64,000 bases of DNA from Euglena gracilis (taxonomy: Eukaryota; Euglenida; Euglenophyceae; Euglenales): the NCBI GenBank assembly GCA_039621445.1, contig CP154954.1, positions 2,973,323 through 3,037,322 of the forward strand, in the 5' to 3' direction. The number at the start of each line of letters is the position of its first letter. Position 1 is the first letter of the stretch. The translations under genes were made by a program, and so were the position numbers. Shown here one piece after another: positions 1-11,034 of the stretch. Below the pieces are notes generated by a model. The model was not told the DNA's origin and made no database searches. It was given only the letters and a program-made list of their open reading frames with translations.

Positions 1-1100
1 GCACTCATACCTGTCGAATTCCCATTCCTTGTGTTTTTTTGTGGTTTATTTGTTTATTTGCGTTCTGTTGCATTTGTTGAGACTCCCTGTTGAATCTCAA
101 CCCCTCCACAGTTATGAACCACACACTTACAGTGTCCACGTATGGTCTACATCGCTCAGCTTGGGGGGATGCACCCTCTCCTTGGTCATTGATCGCATGT
201 TTGGCAGACTTCGGTCAGTTTCAATGGCAGCCAATGGCAGTCAATTAGCTTCAATGCCCTGTAGCAGGTGTACGCACAGAACGCACACAGTTACCAGAGG
301 CCTTTTTTTCCTTCAAATTGGTGCCTGGTGCTGGAAGGGGGTTTTTTTATCCTGTTTTTTTGGGACAAAAAAGCCCGAATTTTCGACCCATCATCGAAAA
401 CCAACTCACAGAGGGGGTCGCCGAAGGGAAGCCCTCCCGCTCCCCCAGGCCCGGGTTATACCCCCCCCCCCGGAAGAAAAATGAAAGCCGCCGGGGACGA
501 TTTTTTCGGCCGCAAACCACCCAAAACTGATTTTTTTGTCTTTTTTTTGAGACCGAGACCAGTATCAAAAATGTCATTTTGACCAAATTTGCCGAAAATT
601 TCGGGGTCATTTTGGGGGGTCCAAAACCATCTTCACTTGCTTTTCTGGCACAACACATTCGTTTTTTTTCTTTTTTAGCTTTCCAGCCAACACAAGATGA
701 TGGAAATTTTTTGAAATCCCCCCCCCCCTGTACGAAGAAAGGTACGCAGGAAAGGTCAGTCGCACCAAAAAGGACACCAAATCAAAATGCATAGGGGTTC
801 ATGTTCTTGCCAAAGATGAACAACATCTCACCAAATCAAGCCAGAAAAGATTCTGTTCTCTTTTTCCTGAGAAAATAGCTTGATGGAAGCGCACAAGAAG
901 CACAAAAAAAATGAAATAAAAGTGAGACGACGTCAAGGAAAATATCTGAGGATTTTTTGGAACCCATTGAGTCTGCCTTCACCCACCCACTACTCTAAGT
1001 CCAGGTTTGGTTGGTGGGAGGGGGGGTTACAAGTGAGGTGAGTTTACAAGTGGGGGGGGTTAGAGGGGAAGGGAAATTGTTCGTGTTTGGTTCACCCTCC
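1..1100. other. No gene recognised; low-complexity lead-in
   Basis: T-rich and C-rich unique-looking sequence with short homopolymers. Open frames here are short, overlap on both strands and show no recognisable motif. Nothing supports a gene. Confidence 0.6.
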
Positions 1101-1149
1101 TTCGCATGAATGGCAGCAGAAGCTCTTTCAAAGCAGAGCTTTTATTTGT

Positions 1150-1300
1150 TGACTTTTTGGCCGTCTGTCTTTTTTTTTTGCGGCGGCCGCCTCCGCCAAA
1201 GCCAAAAGCCGGTTCTCGCCGTCCTCTCCAAACCCCAATGCATATATCAAGGAAGTTTATTACTATTTCAAACCGAGCTTGCTTTGGTGGGAGCGGTCGG
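1150..1300 (+). repeat. Dispersed block shared with 22830-22960
   Basis: This stretch and 22830-22960 align along their length, including a shared core reading CATATA-C-AAGGAA. In one + frame both give AVL..P..IYQG.L.LF, so the homology is visible at protein level, although the second copy has a stop directly after IYQGKL. It is either a relic of a duplicated exon or part of a transposon. No family is recognised. Confidence 0.55.
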
Positions 1301-1413
1301 GGAGAGCGGCCTGCTCGCTTCTGCTTTGGGGCATTCTTTGGTTTCCAGTTTAACCAGCCCCTTTTTTATTGACCCCCGGGTCCCTCAGCAATCCTCTGAC
1401 TCATTTCACTTAA

Positions 1414-1511
1414 ACCCCCCCCAATTAGAAGCCCCCCCCCCCCCCAAATAACAACCCCCCCCAAATAGAAGCCCCCCCCCCCTCAGGTTTCCCGCCAAAA
1501 ATCCAAATAAC
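1414..1511 (+). repeat. C-run word module (AATTAGAAG), half element
   Basis: C runs alternate with the words AATTAGAAG, AAATAACAA and AAATAGAAG, followed by TCAGGTTTCCCGCCAAAAAT. The same string occurs in reverse complement at 20282-20374, so both are copies of one element in opposite orientation. The flanking TAAA is next to the C run in both copies. Confidence 0.7.
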
Positions 1512-2769
1512 ATTTCATTTAGGACTGTGATGGGTCACACAACTCAAAACAAATCAGCAGGACAGAACCTTTGGGCACGGTGGCCCAACAGTGCCAAAAA
1601 CAATGGATCCCTGCGACCACTACTAAAGGCTGCAGGTCAGAGGGTTTGCATGACCCTCAGGGAAAAGACTTTATTTTGCCTTTGGAATTTTTTTTCCAGT
1701 CTGGCTACATCAAAGAGGGCGAATGGTGTGCGTTTGTCCATCCAGCTGGAACCGGCCACCGAAAATCCAGCAAAGGCTGGTTTGTGGGTTTCCAGCTAAA
1801 ATTTAGAGGTATAACGGCCAAAATCCTCAAAATACCATTTTTGCCCCCCTTTCCTACAAAGATTTTTGCTGTTTCAAAGTTCGATGCCTGGCTCAGAAGC
1901 TTTTCTTCCCCTCGGGGGAGAAAACCCACTTTTGGTTAACTCTATTTTTGGGTCAAACCTCCCTGAACCCTTCACACCTGAGCCAAGAACCCCTGAGTGT
2001 GAATTTCTTTTGGCAAAGAAGCAAATTTTTCCAAAGTCTTTTACAGCAGAATGTTGACAATCTGTTTTTTTCTTCTTCCAGAAGTCAGTGTATGTCAGTG
2101 CATGCCTTTTTGCAGTTGTGTGTACTTGTGTGCGGTTTTATACAGTGATTTTTTTTTTGCCTGCCCGTGTGGATATTTTGCACCCCCCCCCTGGGTGTCC
2201 CCCCACTTTTCCATTTTTCCCCAAGGCACACATATTTAGGCCAATGTTTTCATGCAAACTTTAGGAATAGCTGGGGGCCCTCACCCCCCCCCATTCTGGC
2301 TTGGAGGTACCTGACCACCCCCCACCCATCAGGTGTTTCGGTGTGGCCCTGTTGATGTTGATATGGCGGCTTGTCCACAAGCCCAGAGAGGGGACAGTTG
2401 GCCCAAAACCCCAACGGCTTCCACCCGCAACACGGCCACTCCCTGACCCACTCCTTGCCTCCCAAGTGGATGGCGAGTGGATGTCCGTCATGCGCAGGCA
2501 TCCCGATGCGCTGCAGCCCCTGCAATGTGGTCTGCGACAGAACTATGTGTGCGTGGGCTTTGTTGTCAGATTGTGTGTTTATTGCGGACCGAGCTGGGAG
2601 GAGAACCAGCGACCCGAGCTTCCTGAAAACAGCTGGATTCTTTTCCACCGACAGCAATTTTGAGAGACAGACCAGTTTTGAGAGGGGGAATTAAAATGGC
2701 AGTCAAAACAAATTGATGGTGAAGATATCACGGCAGCTGTTTTTTGTTGCACCCACCAATGGGTTCAAG

Positions 2770-3045
2770 CACCCCCCCAGCCCCAGGCGCTTGGCTCCAC
2801 TCCTCCTTGCATGCGCACCTGTCCCCCTAAAGTTGGGCTTCAGCCTTCCCTTGCCACCTTGGCCGCCCATTTTTTAAGGTTTTTGGCCCAGTTTGTGCAT
2901 GGCCTGCCGAAATTCTGAACATGCAAACTTGGCCCCCTAAGTTTGGCCCTCCCGGCCTTGCCATCACAGTTGACGGCAAGGCCAGGGTTCCAACCTTCGG
3001 TACAAGCGCAGCCAAGTCGGGGGCCAAGCGCCCAGTATGCAATTT
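2770..3045 (-). repeat. Dispersed repeat, inverted relative to 25570-25750
   Basis: The reverse complement of this segment aligns with 25570-25750. Shared landmarks are GCGCTTGGCCC, GGCAAGGCCGG, GCCAAGTTTGC and GGCTGAAG, in the same order and with similar spacing. The copies are clearly diverged and have indels. No open frame is conserved, so I treat it as an old transposon relic. Confidence 0.65.
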
Positions 3046-3439
3046 GCCCCCTTTCAATCGTGGCTTGGGCAAATCCCCCGGCTGGGGGGGGGGTGGCCGA
3101 TTTGGGCCACAGAAATGAACCAAGATATTGGCCCGGAGGAGGTCAGGCAGATGGAAGGGGGTCCCGGACCTCCCAAGTAAAGTCATCGATGACCATTCAC
3201 TGGGGAGGGGTACCCTCGGCCGGTGAACCTCACCAGTTTGAGGCCCAGGGGTGAAATTTTGATGTGCCTCTTCTGTTGCGTATATTTTTTTTTGTTCTTT
3301 TTCCACACCCCCTGCTCAGCCTGCAGTCCAATTTTTGGCTGGTCTAGAGGTGACCCCACGTGGACTGGCACGGGGACTTGCACCGGCACAGTGTGGAAGC
3401 TGCCCCTGCAGCTCGCTTCGCTCGGAGCCCCCCCTCTTG

Positions 3440-5790
3440 ATGACCTTCCCCCTAGACTCCACCGCCACGCTCCGTGGGTCTGCGATCGAGGAGATTGCCG
3501 CCCTTGTCGTCTTCCTCCCCCTGGCGCCCGCCCCGCCTGCCCGGTGGTCTCTCAGCCGGAGGGCCCGTAACCGGCGGCAGCACGCACTACACGGAAACCC
3601 CCCGGCTGAGCAGCGGCGACCCCCACGCGGCGGCCGTCAGCCGGAGCTCAACCAGCGGCAGCTTCAAGAGTTACAGGAGGCGAGGACGCTGCGCGCTGCG
3701 GGATGGACAATACCGGCTTCGGTGGAGGACACGTCCCTCGTGCGGGTGTACGACACCCGCCTCTCGGTGGACTGGTTGCGCGACGTGGCCGCGGAGGTAC
3801 GGCTCATCGACGACCCGGACACGGTCGTGGTGGTGGGGGGCGATTTTGCCTCCCAGGCAGACATCTGTGATGCATCAGCGCTCGCACCGGCGGTACCGCG
3901 GAGGTGGGGCCAGCGCCCCTCCCACATCATCATCCCGCCGCGGGAGCACCTCGGCGTCTGGATCCAGCGGCTGCGCAGTCAGCTCGATTTGGAGGACCCT
4001 TCCACCGTGTACAGCATCGCCGCGGTGGTGGACCGGGACAGCTGTCCCCAGGAGCTCAACGCCATGGCCCTGCGTCGGCTCCTTCCCGCGGCTGGCCCGC
4101 TCTTCGATGACCGGCGGGTATCCGTGGAGGCGGTGGCGGTAGCCGAGCGGCCACCCCTCTTGCGCGTGCCCGCCTCTGAACGTCGGCTGCCCCCGGAGGA
4201 GTGGGAGAGGGCTTTCCTCGCCCGCAACAAGGTCCTCATGCTGCTGCATGTCCGGCGCCTGCCTCAGGCCATTCCGGCCACGGCTGATCCACTGATGCCA
4301 ACGGGAAGGTGGATCCGCGGCTCGTTACCGGATCCGGAGCCCAACCACCTCGAGCTCCTCCGAGTGGAATTTGAGCTGCCCCCGGCGACGCGGCAACGCA
4401 ACGCGGAGCGGGAGCGGCGGCGCGCGCGCTGTCGAAGGTGGCGGGCGCGGTGGGGGTGGTCTTCGGCCCCGCTCACCAGCTGCGGGGCATCCAGCCCACC
4501 CATGGCGGAGTACTGGCCCTGCTGGCCGTACCGCGGCCGGAGGCGCTGCGCTGGTTGAAGGGAAGCGGCTGTGGAGGCCTCTTCGTGAGACCCTTCTGGA
4601 CCCGCGATACGTGTCTTTCACTTCAGCGGCAGCAGTTCAATCTGTTGTACCTCAAGAACAGGCGTGCGGAGGCTGCTCGGTTGTGGGATGCCCTCCACGA
4701 CCTGCAAGGGGTGGTCGGCCTGCTGCCGGCCGAGAAGGACATCGCCGTGCGCATCAGTGCGGCCTCGGGAGCGCCGGCGGATGAGGTGCAGGCCCGCGTC
4801 CGGGTTGCCCTCCAAGATCCCCAGGCGGCTGTACGACAACAAGTGCCAGGTGCGGTGTGGTGGAGGCTGGGGCCGCTGTCCGACGCCGACCTCTTCCGCG
4901 TGCGGGACCTCATCGCCCTGACTGGTCTGTCCCCGCTGCGCGACGAAGTGCGATTCGGTGGGGCGGGGCAATTCCGGCGCGTCGCCTTCTTCCAAGCCAC
5001 GGGGCGGCCCACACGCTCCTCCCTCGACGACGGTGGCTGGGGCCGTTCTACGTGCTCCGCCGTGCTAACTCGCGCCGACCCCCCTCCCCGCCGGCAGCCC
5101 ACGTCTTCGACATCCCCCCTTCAGCCGCCTCCCGCCCACCACCCAGAGACCTTCCCGCCTCCGCGATCTGGGGCGGCCCGCGGCTTCACTCCACAGCTTC
5201 AGCCCGCCCGCCGCCGAACTCGCTCCTTCCGCAGCCAGCCCCCCCGCCCGCAGCGCCGGCCGCCCTCGTCTCCCGCGCCACGGCACGCGCCGCTCGGCGC
5301 CAGCAGCCCGCCCCCCTTCCGTAGCCGCCCAGCCCCCGTGGATTCACGGCTTCTCCCGCCCCGACCGCTTCGGCCCCCGGCATCGCGGACTTGGTGGCAG
5401 AGCTGCGCAGTATGCGGCAGGCCCTTGACCGGCAGGCGGTGGAACTCGCAGAACTCCGCCGGGAAAATGCCGAGCTCCGACGTCAGCTTGCGGCCACCCG
5501 CCCTGCCACGCGCGTCAACCTCTTCCAGCATCAACCTTACGCGTCCCCGAACCCCGCCCCTGCCCACCTGCCTCACGAGACCCTCTTGAGCCAGGACGAG
5601 CGCATCGCCGCCGCCTTGCATGTCCCTGAGCCCGCGGCTGCCGCGCGCCCCGCCACCCCACCCACGGACATCGTCATGCGGGTGGATGACAGCGATGCTC
5701 GAGGCCGACATCGGCGAGGTCACCCCCGAGAAGCCGGCCGCAAAGAAGCCCCTGCGCGCCGCCTCGGTGGATGGCAGCCGCCATGTCTAG
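3440..5790 (+). pseudogene. LINE ORF1, broken by frameshifts
   Basis: The likely start is the ATG at 3440. Coding runs in frame 2 to about 4400, frame 1 to about 5040, frame 3 to about 5690 with an in-frame TAG at 5322-5324, then frame 1 to the TAG at 5788-5790. The first part holds a compact domain (VVVVGGDFASQ, later HIIIPPREHLGVWIQRLRSQ). The second runs from VAGAVGVVFGPAHQLRG to GLSPLRDEVRFGGAGQFRRV. A Pro/Ala-rich linker follows, then a coiled coil from about 5390 (LVAELRSMRQALDRQ, ELAELRRENAELRRQL) with leucines at heptad spacing. ORF1 proteins of LINEs bind RNA and multimerise; the coiled coil fits that role, but I see no CCHC knuckle or clear RRM. The last segment (EADIGEVTPEKPAAKK) ends on top of the ORF2 start. 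Confidence 0.7.
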
Positions 5791-8700
5791 CATGGCCGCG
5801 TTGGGGGCTCTTGCCCCCACCGGAGGAGTCCAGGCTCCCGTCCTGCGGATCGGGACCTGGAATATGTCCCATTGGACGCCAGCAAAGGTGTCCGCCGTCG
5901 CCGCCCTCTCGTTCGACATCCTCGCCGTCCAAGAAACCCATCTGGCGGCCGTCCTCGTGGAGCCTGCGCACACCACCGTCCGGCACCTCGACCTGCACCT
6001 CCACCATGGCCGCCCTGCTCCCCTGCTGGCGCACTCCGAGCATGGTCGCTCCGTCGGCGTCGGCTTCCTTTGCCGCCGGGGCCTCCCCGTATCCCCCGTC
6101 GTCCCCCAGTTCCCCGCGTGGTGCCGCCTCTCCCTGATGCGCCGCCTCCATGCCGTCTCCCTGGCCCCCCGCCCGGACCTCCCCCGCGGCCTCCTTCTGC
6201 TATCCGTCTATGCCCCCCTGGACCGGCAATCCGCCGAACGCGCCGCCTTCGACCTGGCCTTCGAGGAGCTGTCCCACTCCCTCGACATGCAGGTCCCCAC
6301 TCTCCTCCTCGGCGACTGGAACGGCTCCGCCCTCCCGTCGCGCGACTATTGCAGCCGCTCCGGCCGCCAACGCCCGCCCTGCCCCCTCCTCTCCCACCTG
6401 GCGGGTCCCGGTGCCCCGTGGTCCGACGTCCACGCCACCCTGCTGCCGGAGCCCCTGCCCATGACCTTCCGCTCGCCCCTCTCCTCCGGAGCCGTCGCCG
6501 CGTCCCGCATCGACCTGATCCTGGCGAACTCCGCCGCCCTTCCCCTGCTCCGCTCTGCGACGGTCGACGAGGACTTCCGCGACGGAGGGCACTCCCCAGC
6601 CTTTGTCTCCCTCACCCTCTCATCCGGCCGCATCGACTGGTGCCCCCCGCTGCCGCGCCCTCCCCCCCTCCTCTATGGCCCCTCCGCCGACCTCGCCTCC
6701 TCAGAGCAGTGGTCCGACCTGCTGCGCCGATGGACCTCCTCCCCGGAAGCCGCCGCCCTGTCCCCGTCCTCAGCCCACTCCCTGGAGTCCCTCTCCCGCG
6801 CCTTGCACGCCGCCCTGCACCGCCTGGTGGCCCTCGCCGGTGGTTTGTCCCCACGCTCCTCCGTCCGCCGGCCCGCCTATGACTCCCCGAAGGTGCTCCA
6901 GCTCCGCGGCGCCCTCTCCCTGCTCCACCGCCTGGAGAAGCTCACCTCCGCCCCACCGCACCCCGGCCCCTGGCCGCTCACTTGGTGCCGAATCCTGGAC
7001 TCCCTCGATCACCGCGGAATACATCTGCCCCGCACCTCCGTGCCGCCCCTGCGCTCCGCCATCGCCTCCGAAGCAGCTTCCTGCCGCTCGTCCCTGGATC
7101 GTGAACTCCATGCCCTCCGCCGTGCGCGACACTCCCGATGGCAAGCCGCGCTACCACGCCTGTGGCACGAACGCCCAGCCGCCGTCTTCCGGTGGCTCAA
7201 GGCGGAGTCCATCCCCTTCGGCTCCCGCCCCGTCCTCGACGCCTCCGGCCATCAATGCCTCTCACGCCGCGACGTGGACGCCGCAGTGCGGGCCTTCTGG
7301 GTGGACGAGGTCCTGCGTCAGCACGCGGACCAGTGCCCCACGGAAAGATGGACGGCCTTCGTCTCCTCGGAGTTCGGCCCCCATATCCCTTCCGCATCAT
7401 GGCCTTCGGCGTCCTGGTCCGAAGACCGCGTCCGGGCTGCCCTGAGGAGCATGCGCGACGCCGCGGCCCCCGGCATGAACGGCGTGCCCCTCGCCGCCTG
7501 GAAGGCCATGCCGCCAGTGTGGTTCGCCGCCATCGCGCGCTTGCTCAACCTCGTGGAGCGGGAGCGGCGTTGGCCGCCGGAGTGGCTCAACGCCTACGTC
7601 GCCATGATCCCGAAGTCCTCTGGCGGCTCCCGCCCCCAAGATCAACGCCCCATCACCGTGCTGGAGGTGGTGTACCGCGTGTGGTCGAAGGGCACCATCT
7701 CGTTGTGGGGCCCCGTGCTCCAGCAGTTCTTCCTCAGTGACGCCGTCTTCGGCTTCCGCTCCCAGCGCAGCACCCTCCACGCTGCCCAAGTCGTCTCCGA
7801 CCTCATCCATTCCGCCGCCGCGGAGAACTCCGAGCTGTGGCTTGCCTCCTTCGACGTGGTGAAGTGCTTCGACTCCCTCCCATGGTGGGCAGTCTTTGGT
7901 ACCTTGCGCCACGCCGGGATCCCGGCGGCCACCGTCGACTGCTTCGAGGCCTTCTATGGCTCCCTGCAGCGCCGCTTCCGCTACGGCAGCGTCGACGGAG
8001 CATCGTGGTCCGCCGCCAATGGGCTCGCCCAGGGGTGCCCTGCCAGCCCAGACCTGCTCAACATCCTCTTCGAAGCGTTCCACCGGTGGGCGGCCTCCTC
8101 CGGTTGTGGCCTCTCCGTCGCCGGCATCCACGTGGCGTCCCTCAGCTTCGCCGATGACCTCGTCCTCGTCGGGCGTAATGCGGCCGGCATCTCCACCCTG
8201 GTGGATGGTTACCTCCGCTGGTGCTCCCTCCTCGGCGTGCGGATCACCAAGGTGCAGCTCTGGTCCTCCCTGGGCTCGGGTCACACCGTCACCGTCGGCT
8301 CCTCCACCTTCTGCTCCGCCCCCGGGTTCCGCTTCGTCGGCATCGAACTCGGCCTCCCCGAGCCATCCGCCTCCCGGACCCACTTCGGCCCCCGCATCCG
8401 CAACGCCCTCGCCGCCGCCAGCCGCCTCCGCTCCCTGCCTCTGCCCGCCGCCATCTGCTGTACTCTGTGGCGGACTGCCGTGCTGCCGAAGGCTCTGTAC
8501 GGCTGTCAACTCCGCCGCGTGCTGCCCTCCGACCTCGCCCCGCTAGCCGCCGCCGGCAAGTCGCTGTTCCACAAACCGCCGCTCGAGCTCAACCTCTGGC
8601 GGAGTCCGGACATCGCCATGGGCCTCCCCCTGGGCGCTTCCGCCGTCCGCGCTCCCATCGCCGAGGCCCGCCTCCTGCAGCTCCGCTGGCTGCAACTCCT

Positions 8701-8935
8701 GGCCAACTCCCCAACCCTCGTCGGCACCATCCACCGCGCCGTGGCCTGCCCCGCTTCGGAATGGCATGAGCCCTCCCCCGCCCTCCAGTCCGCCCTCACC
8801 GCCCTAGGCTGGTCGATCCGGCGCAACCCCGCCTCCGCCCTCGCCGCCGCCTGGCCTTCCCTCGCCCCCGAGTGCTCTTTCCCCGGAGAGATCTCCCTCG
8901 CCCCGCCGGCAGCTTCCCCCTCCCAGAGGCAGCCT
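5771..8935 (+). CDS. LINE ORF2, AP-endonuclease and reverse transcriptase part
   Basis: The frame opens at ATG 5771 (other ATGs at 5783 and 5792) and overlaps the ORF1 stop, suggesting coupled or reinitiated translation. The AP-endonuclease domain covers about residues 25-280: GTWN, VQETHL, VYAPLD, LLGDWNG, SRIDLILAN and GGHSP, so the metal-binding and catalytic residues look intact. The reverse transcriptase covers about residues 560-860: an IPKSSGGSRPQDQRPIT block, ASFDVVKCFDSLPW with the first catalytic Asp, GLAQGCPASPDLL, and SLSFADDLVLVG carrying the FADD catalytic pair (nt 8147-8158). The enzyme would nick target DNA and prime reverse transcription of the element RNA. The frame stays open to 9241, but from somewhere between 8870 and 8935 the meaningful reading moves to frame 1. 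Confidence 0.9.
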
Positions 8936-10023
8936 TCACCGACGGCTCCCTCGGCCCCCAAGGTGGTGCAGCGGTCTGGTGCCCCGACACCGCAACGTCC
9001 ATCCTCCTCACCGTCCCTTCCCCGCGCAGCAGTACACACTGCGAGCTCGCCGCCCTGGGTTCCGCCCTCTCCCTCTGCCCCCCCGAGGTGTTCACGGACT
9101 CGCTGTGCTCCCTCCAGCTGCTCCGTGGATGGGGCATGCGCCCGCTGTCCGCCGTCCTCCGCTGCCCCGACCGCTTCGATGTCCGCCACGTCCTCGCCCT
9201 CGCCCGCTCCTGCTCCTCCCCGCCGGCCCTCCGTAAAGTGAAGGCGCACGACGACGCGGCCATCTCTGCCGGCCACCCCCTGGCCTTGGGCAACGACTCC
9301 GCCGACTCCTTGGCGAAGCGGGCAGCTCACTCCCCAAACCTCCCCGCCTGGGCCCCCCCTGCGGCATGCCGAGATGCGGTCGACCTCCTCGACGCCGTGG
9401 GCTCCCCGGTCCTGGACATCGAGAGGCACTTCCCCCTGGCGTGGTGGGACCGCCAGCGCCGGAATTGGGGGCCCCCCGGCTCCCGGCCGCGCCTCGAACC
9501 CCTCTTTCCCCCAGACGTGGTCTTCGACTGGTCGGTCTCCACCATCATCTTCGCCCGACCCTCCCTCCGCTCCAACGCCTTCCACCCCCCTGTGGCCCCC
9601 GCCGTCATCAAATGGGTAGCCCGCGTGCGCTCGGGCTGCCTCGCCACCCAGGCTCGGCGAGTGCGGTGCGGATTCGCCACGGACCCCGCCTGCCCATGTT
9701 GCGGTGTGGAGGAGGAGGACGACCTCCACCTGCTGGCTGGCTGTCCGGCCACCGGTTCCGCGGACTGGTCGGTCGCCATCCCGGAGACTTGGCTGTCCGC
9801 CGCCCGCCGCTGCGACCTCTCCATCCCCCTCGGCACCCTCCAGATTAGCTCCGGCTCCACGAGGGGGGCTGCTCGAGGCCTCACGGGGGTCCTCTGCTGT
9901 GTTCAGCTGGATGTTGGTTGGAGGTTTGGGAAATGGCTGCAAACCCTCCGAAACAAAACGGACCGCCCCGGCAATGGTGTGTCGTCGGCCCCTGGTGCCT
10001 GTGGTGTACCGTGCGGCTCTTAG
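8890..10023 (+). CDS. LINE ORF2 C-terminus: RNase H and CCHC zinc knuckle (frame 1)
   Basis: This part reads in frame 1, shifted from the RT frame. RNase H motifs appear in order: AAFTDGSLG (first Asp), THCELAALGSAL (Glu), EVFTDSLCSLQLL (Asp), KVKAHDD and GNDSADSLAKRAAH (last Asp). RNase H would remove element RNA from the cDNA hybrid. From about nt 9669 a CPCCGVEEEDDLHLLAGCP knuckle follows, the zinc-binding domain common at LINE ORF2 C-termini. The TAG is at 10021-10023. There is no ATG where this frame begins (GTG at 8872), so it must be joined to the RT part by a frameshift: an old mutation, an assembly error in the C-rich tract, or recoding. Confidence 0.85.
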   Translation, partial: DLPRPAGSFPLPEAAFTDGSLGPQGGAAVWCPDTATSILLTVPSPRSSTHCELAALGSALSLCPPEVFTDSLCSLQLLRGWGMRPLSAVLRCPDRFDVRHVLALARSCSSPPALRKVKAHDDAAISAGHPLALGNDSADSLAKRAAHSPNLPAWAPPAACRDAVDLLDAVGSPVLDIERHFPLAWWDRQRRNWGPPGSRPRLEPLFPPDVVFDWSVSTIIFARPSLRSNAFHPPVAPAVIKWVARVRSGCLATQARRVRCGFATDPACPCCGVEEEDDLHLLAGCPATGSADWSVAIPETWLSAARRCDLSIPLGTLQISSGSTRGAARGLTGVLCCVQLDVGWRFGKWLQTLRNKTDRPGNGVSSAPGACGVPCGS

Positions 10024-10577
10024 GTGTGGACCTCCTCCTCCACAACCTCGACGATGGGGGCTCTGAGAGGCAGTGTGGGGATGGCCGCCAGGGTGTCCAG
10101 ACACGAGCTGAGATCGCTCATTTGGCTGTGGAACTGGGGGGACTTGCGGGGGCGGGGGTTGTGGGCGGTGTGGGACAAAGGTCTGCCAGAACAATGGATT
10201 GTTGGCTTGCCTGATGTGTGGGGCTGGGTACCTGGGGTTTGGGGGCACGAGCTGACCCTTGGGACTTGGGAGCGCAGGTATTGAAGCATCTTCCGAAACC
10301 AGTTGTGGAACTCTTTGGTGCGGACATCGGAGGCCTGCCACCGGCGTTGCAGGAAGCAGCTCCAGACCGAACAATCGAGTTTCTCAGGGTAGGGCGACGT
10401 TGGCGACGCTCTCTTTGAAGTCCCGCATATGGGAGAATGCTTTCCTAGCTTGCGATGAAGCGCCCCATCAGCACCCCACCAAGCTGCGGGCGGGGTCGGT
10501 GGTGTCTCACTCGGGGTATGGAAGGGGACTCCTCCTCGCGGTCGAAGAGCGTGGTACGTAGGCGATGATGCGGCAGT
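10024..10577 (+). other. LINE 3' untranslated region
   Basis: GC-rich sequence without a meaningful frame lies between the ORF2 stop and the shared 3' boundary. Its last ~195 nt are repeated at 11883-12075, which marks this as transcribed 3' end retained in truncated copies. Confidence 0.6.
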
Positions 10578-11025
10578 AAATGCCAAAATTTCGCCCATTT
10601 TCCTGTGTATTTTTCACTGAGTGTGCTGGGACAGCGGAGTTTTTTTTATTTGCTTAAGGACCGCCCTGGCTGTGCCCAGCGTGTCGGCTTCCACAGAAAC
10701 CCCAGATGTACGCCTGCTCTCTTCTGACAGGGTTCTCCGGCAAGTCTTTGCCCCGGCCCCCCCTCCCAAATATGGCCGCCCCGTTCAGCCTCTTGCAGCA
10801 GCTCCCCGGCAAGTCCGACCTGTGGCTGCAGCTGCGCGGCTCCGAAGCGGCTCGGACTGCGCCCAGACCACATCACACGGTAGACCCTGAAGATCGTTGC
10901 CTGCCACCCTGTGAAGTTGCCTTCATCCCCTGGCCTCATATCCAATCTTGACCATGCACATGGGGGGAAGAAACCCGGTTTTGTGATATTGATTGGAGAG
11001 GCACGGGAACTTTTGTCGGAGTCAC
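10578..11025 (+). repeat. ~450-bp repeat, copy 1 (copy 2 at 12478-12925)
   Basis: Nearly identical to 12478-12925. Shared landmarks are AAATGCCAAAATTTCGCCCA at the start, ATTTGCTTAAGGACCGCCC, the MAAPFSL reading frame, and TTTTGTGATATTGATTGGAG near the end. Copy 1 abuts the LINE 3' end, so the LINE may have inserted at its left edge, or the repeat was duplicated together with LINE ends. Confidence 0.85.
10772..10951 (+). CDS. MAAPFSL reading frame, copy 1 (unknown function)
   Basis: The frame starts at ATG 10772 as MAAPFSLLQQLPGKSDLW and continues ...LQLRGSEAARTAPRPHH...CEVAFIPWPHIQS before a stop. The sequence before it ends a pyrimidine-rich tract with CTTCTGACAG (10721-10730), which looks like a 3' splice site. 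Comparison with 29973 gives 9 synonymous and 2 non-synonymous changes over 34 codons (Leu/Met, Gln/His), so the + frame appears to have been under protein-level constraint. No known domain is recognised. It could be an exon of a mobile gene or of a duplicated cellular gene. Confidence 0.5.
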   Translation: MAAPFSLLQQLPGKSDLWLQLRGSEAARTAPRPHHTVDPEDRCLPPCEVAFIPWPHIQS

Positions 11026-11034
11026 AACATTTCC

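Larger units (their letters stand above)
3330..10577 (+). mobile_element. Near full-length APE-type LINE (non-LTR retrotransposon)
   Basis: The element contains ORF1, an endonuclease-reverse transcriptase ORF2, an RNase H domain and a C-terminal CCHC knuckle, in the order usual for APE-clade LINEs. The coding part is much more GC-rich than the flanks. The 3' limit is set near 10577 because 10383-10577 recurs at 11883-12075 and the two copies diverge after GATGATGCGGCAG, as expected for LINE copies sharing a 3' end. There is no poly(A) tail. The 5' limit is only estimated from the start of GC-rich coding sequence. Frameshifts and a stop in ORF1 and one shift in ORF2 make this copy non-functional as read, unless some are assembly errors in homopolymers. 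Confidence 0.85.

Noticed and set aside
268-582. Overlapping open frames over C-rich and T-rich sequence
   Set aside because: Frames exist on both strands with Pro/Gly/Phe-rich low-complexity content and no second copy or motif.
3397-10374. Long minus-strand frames opposite the LINE
   Set aside because: GC-rich antisense shadows of ORF1/ORF2, which carry the recognisable motifs on the + strand.
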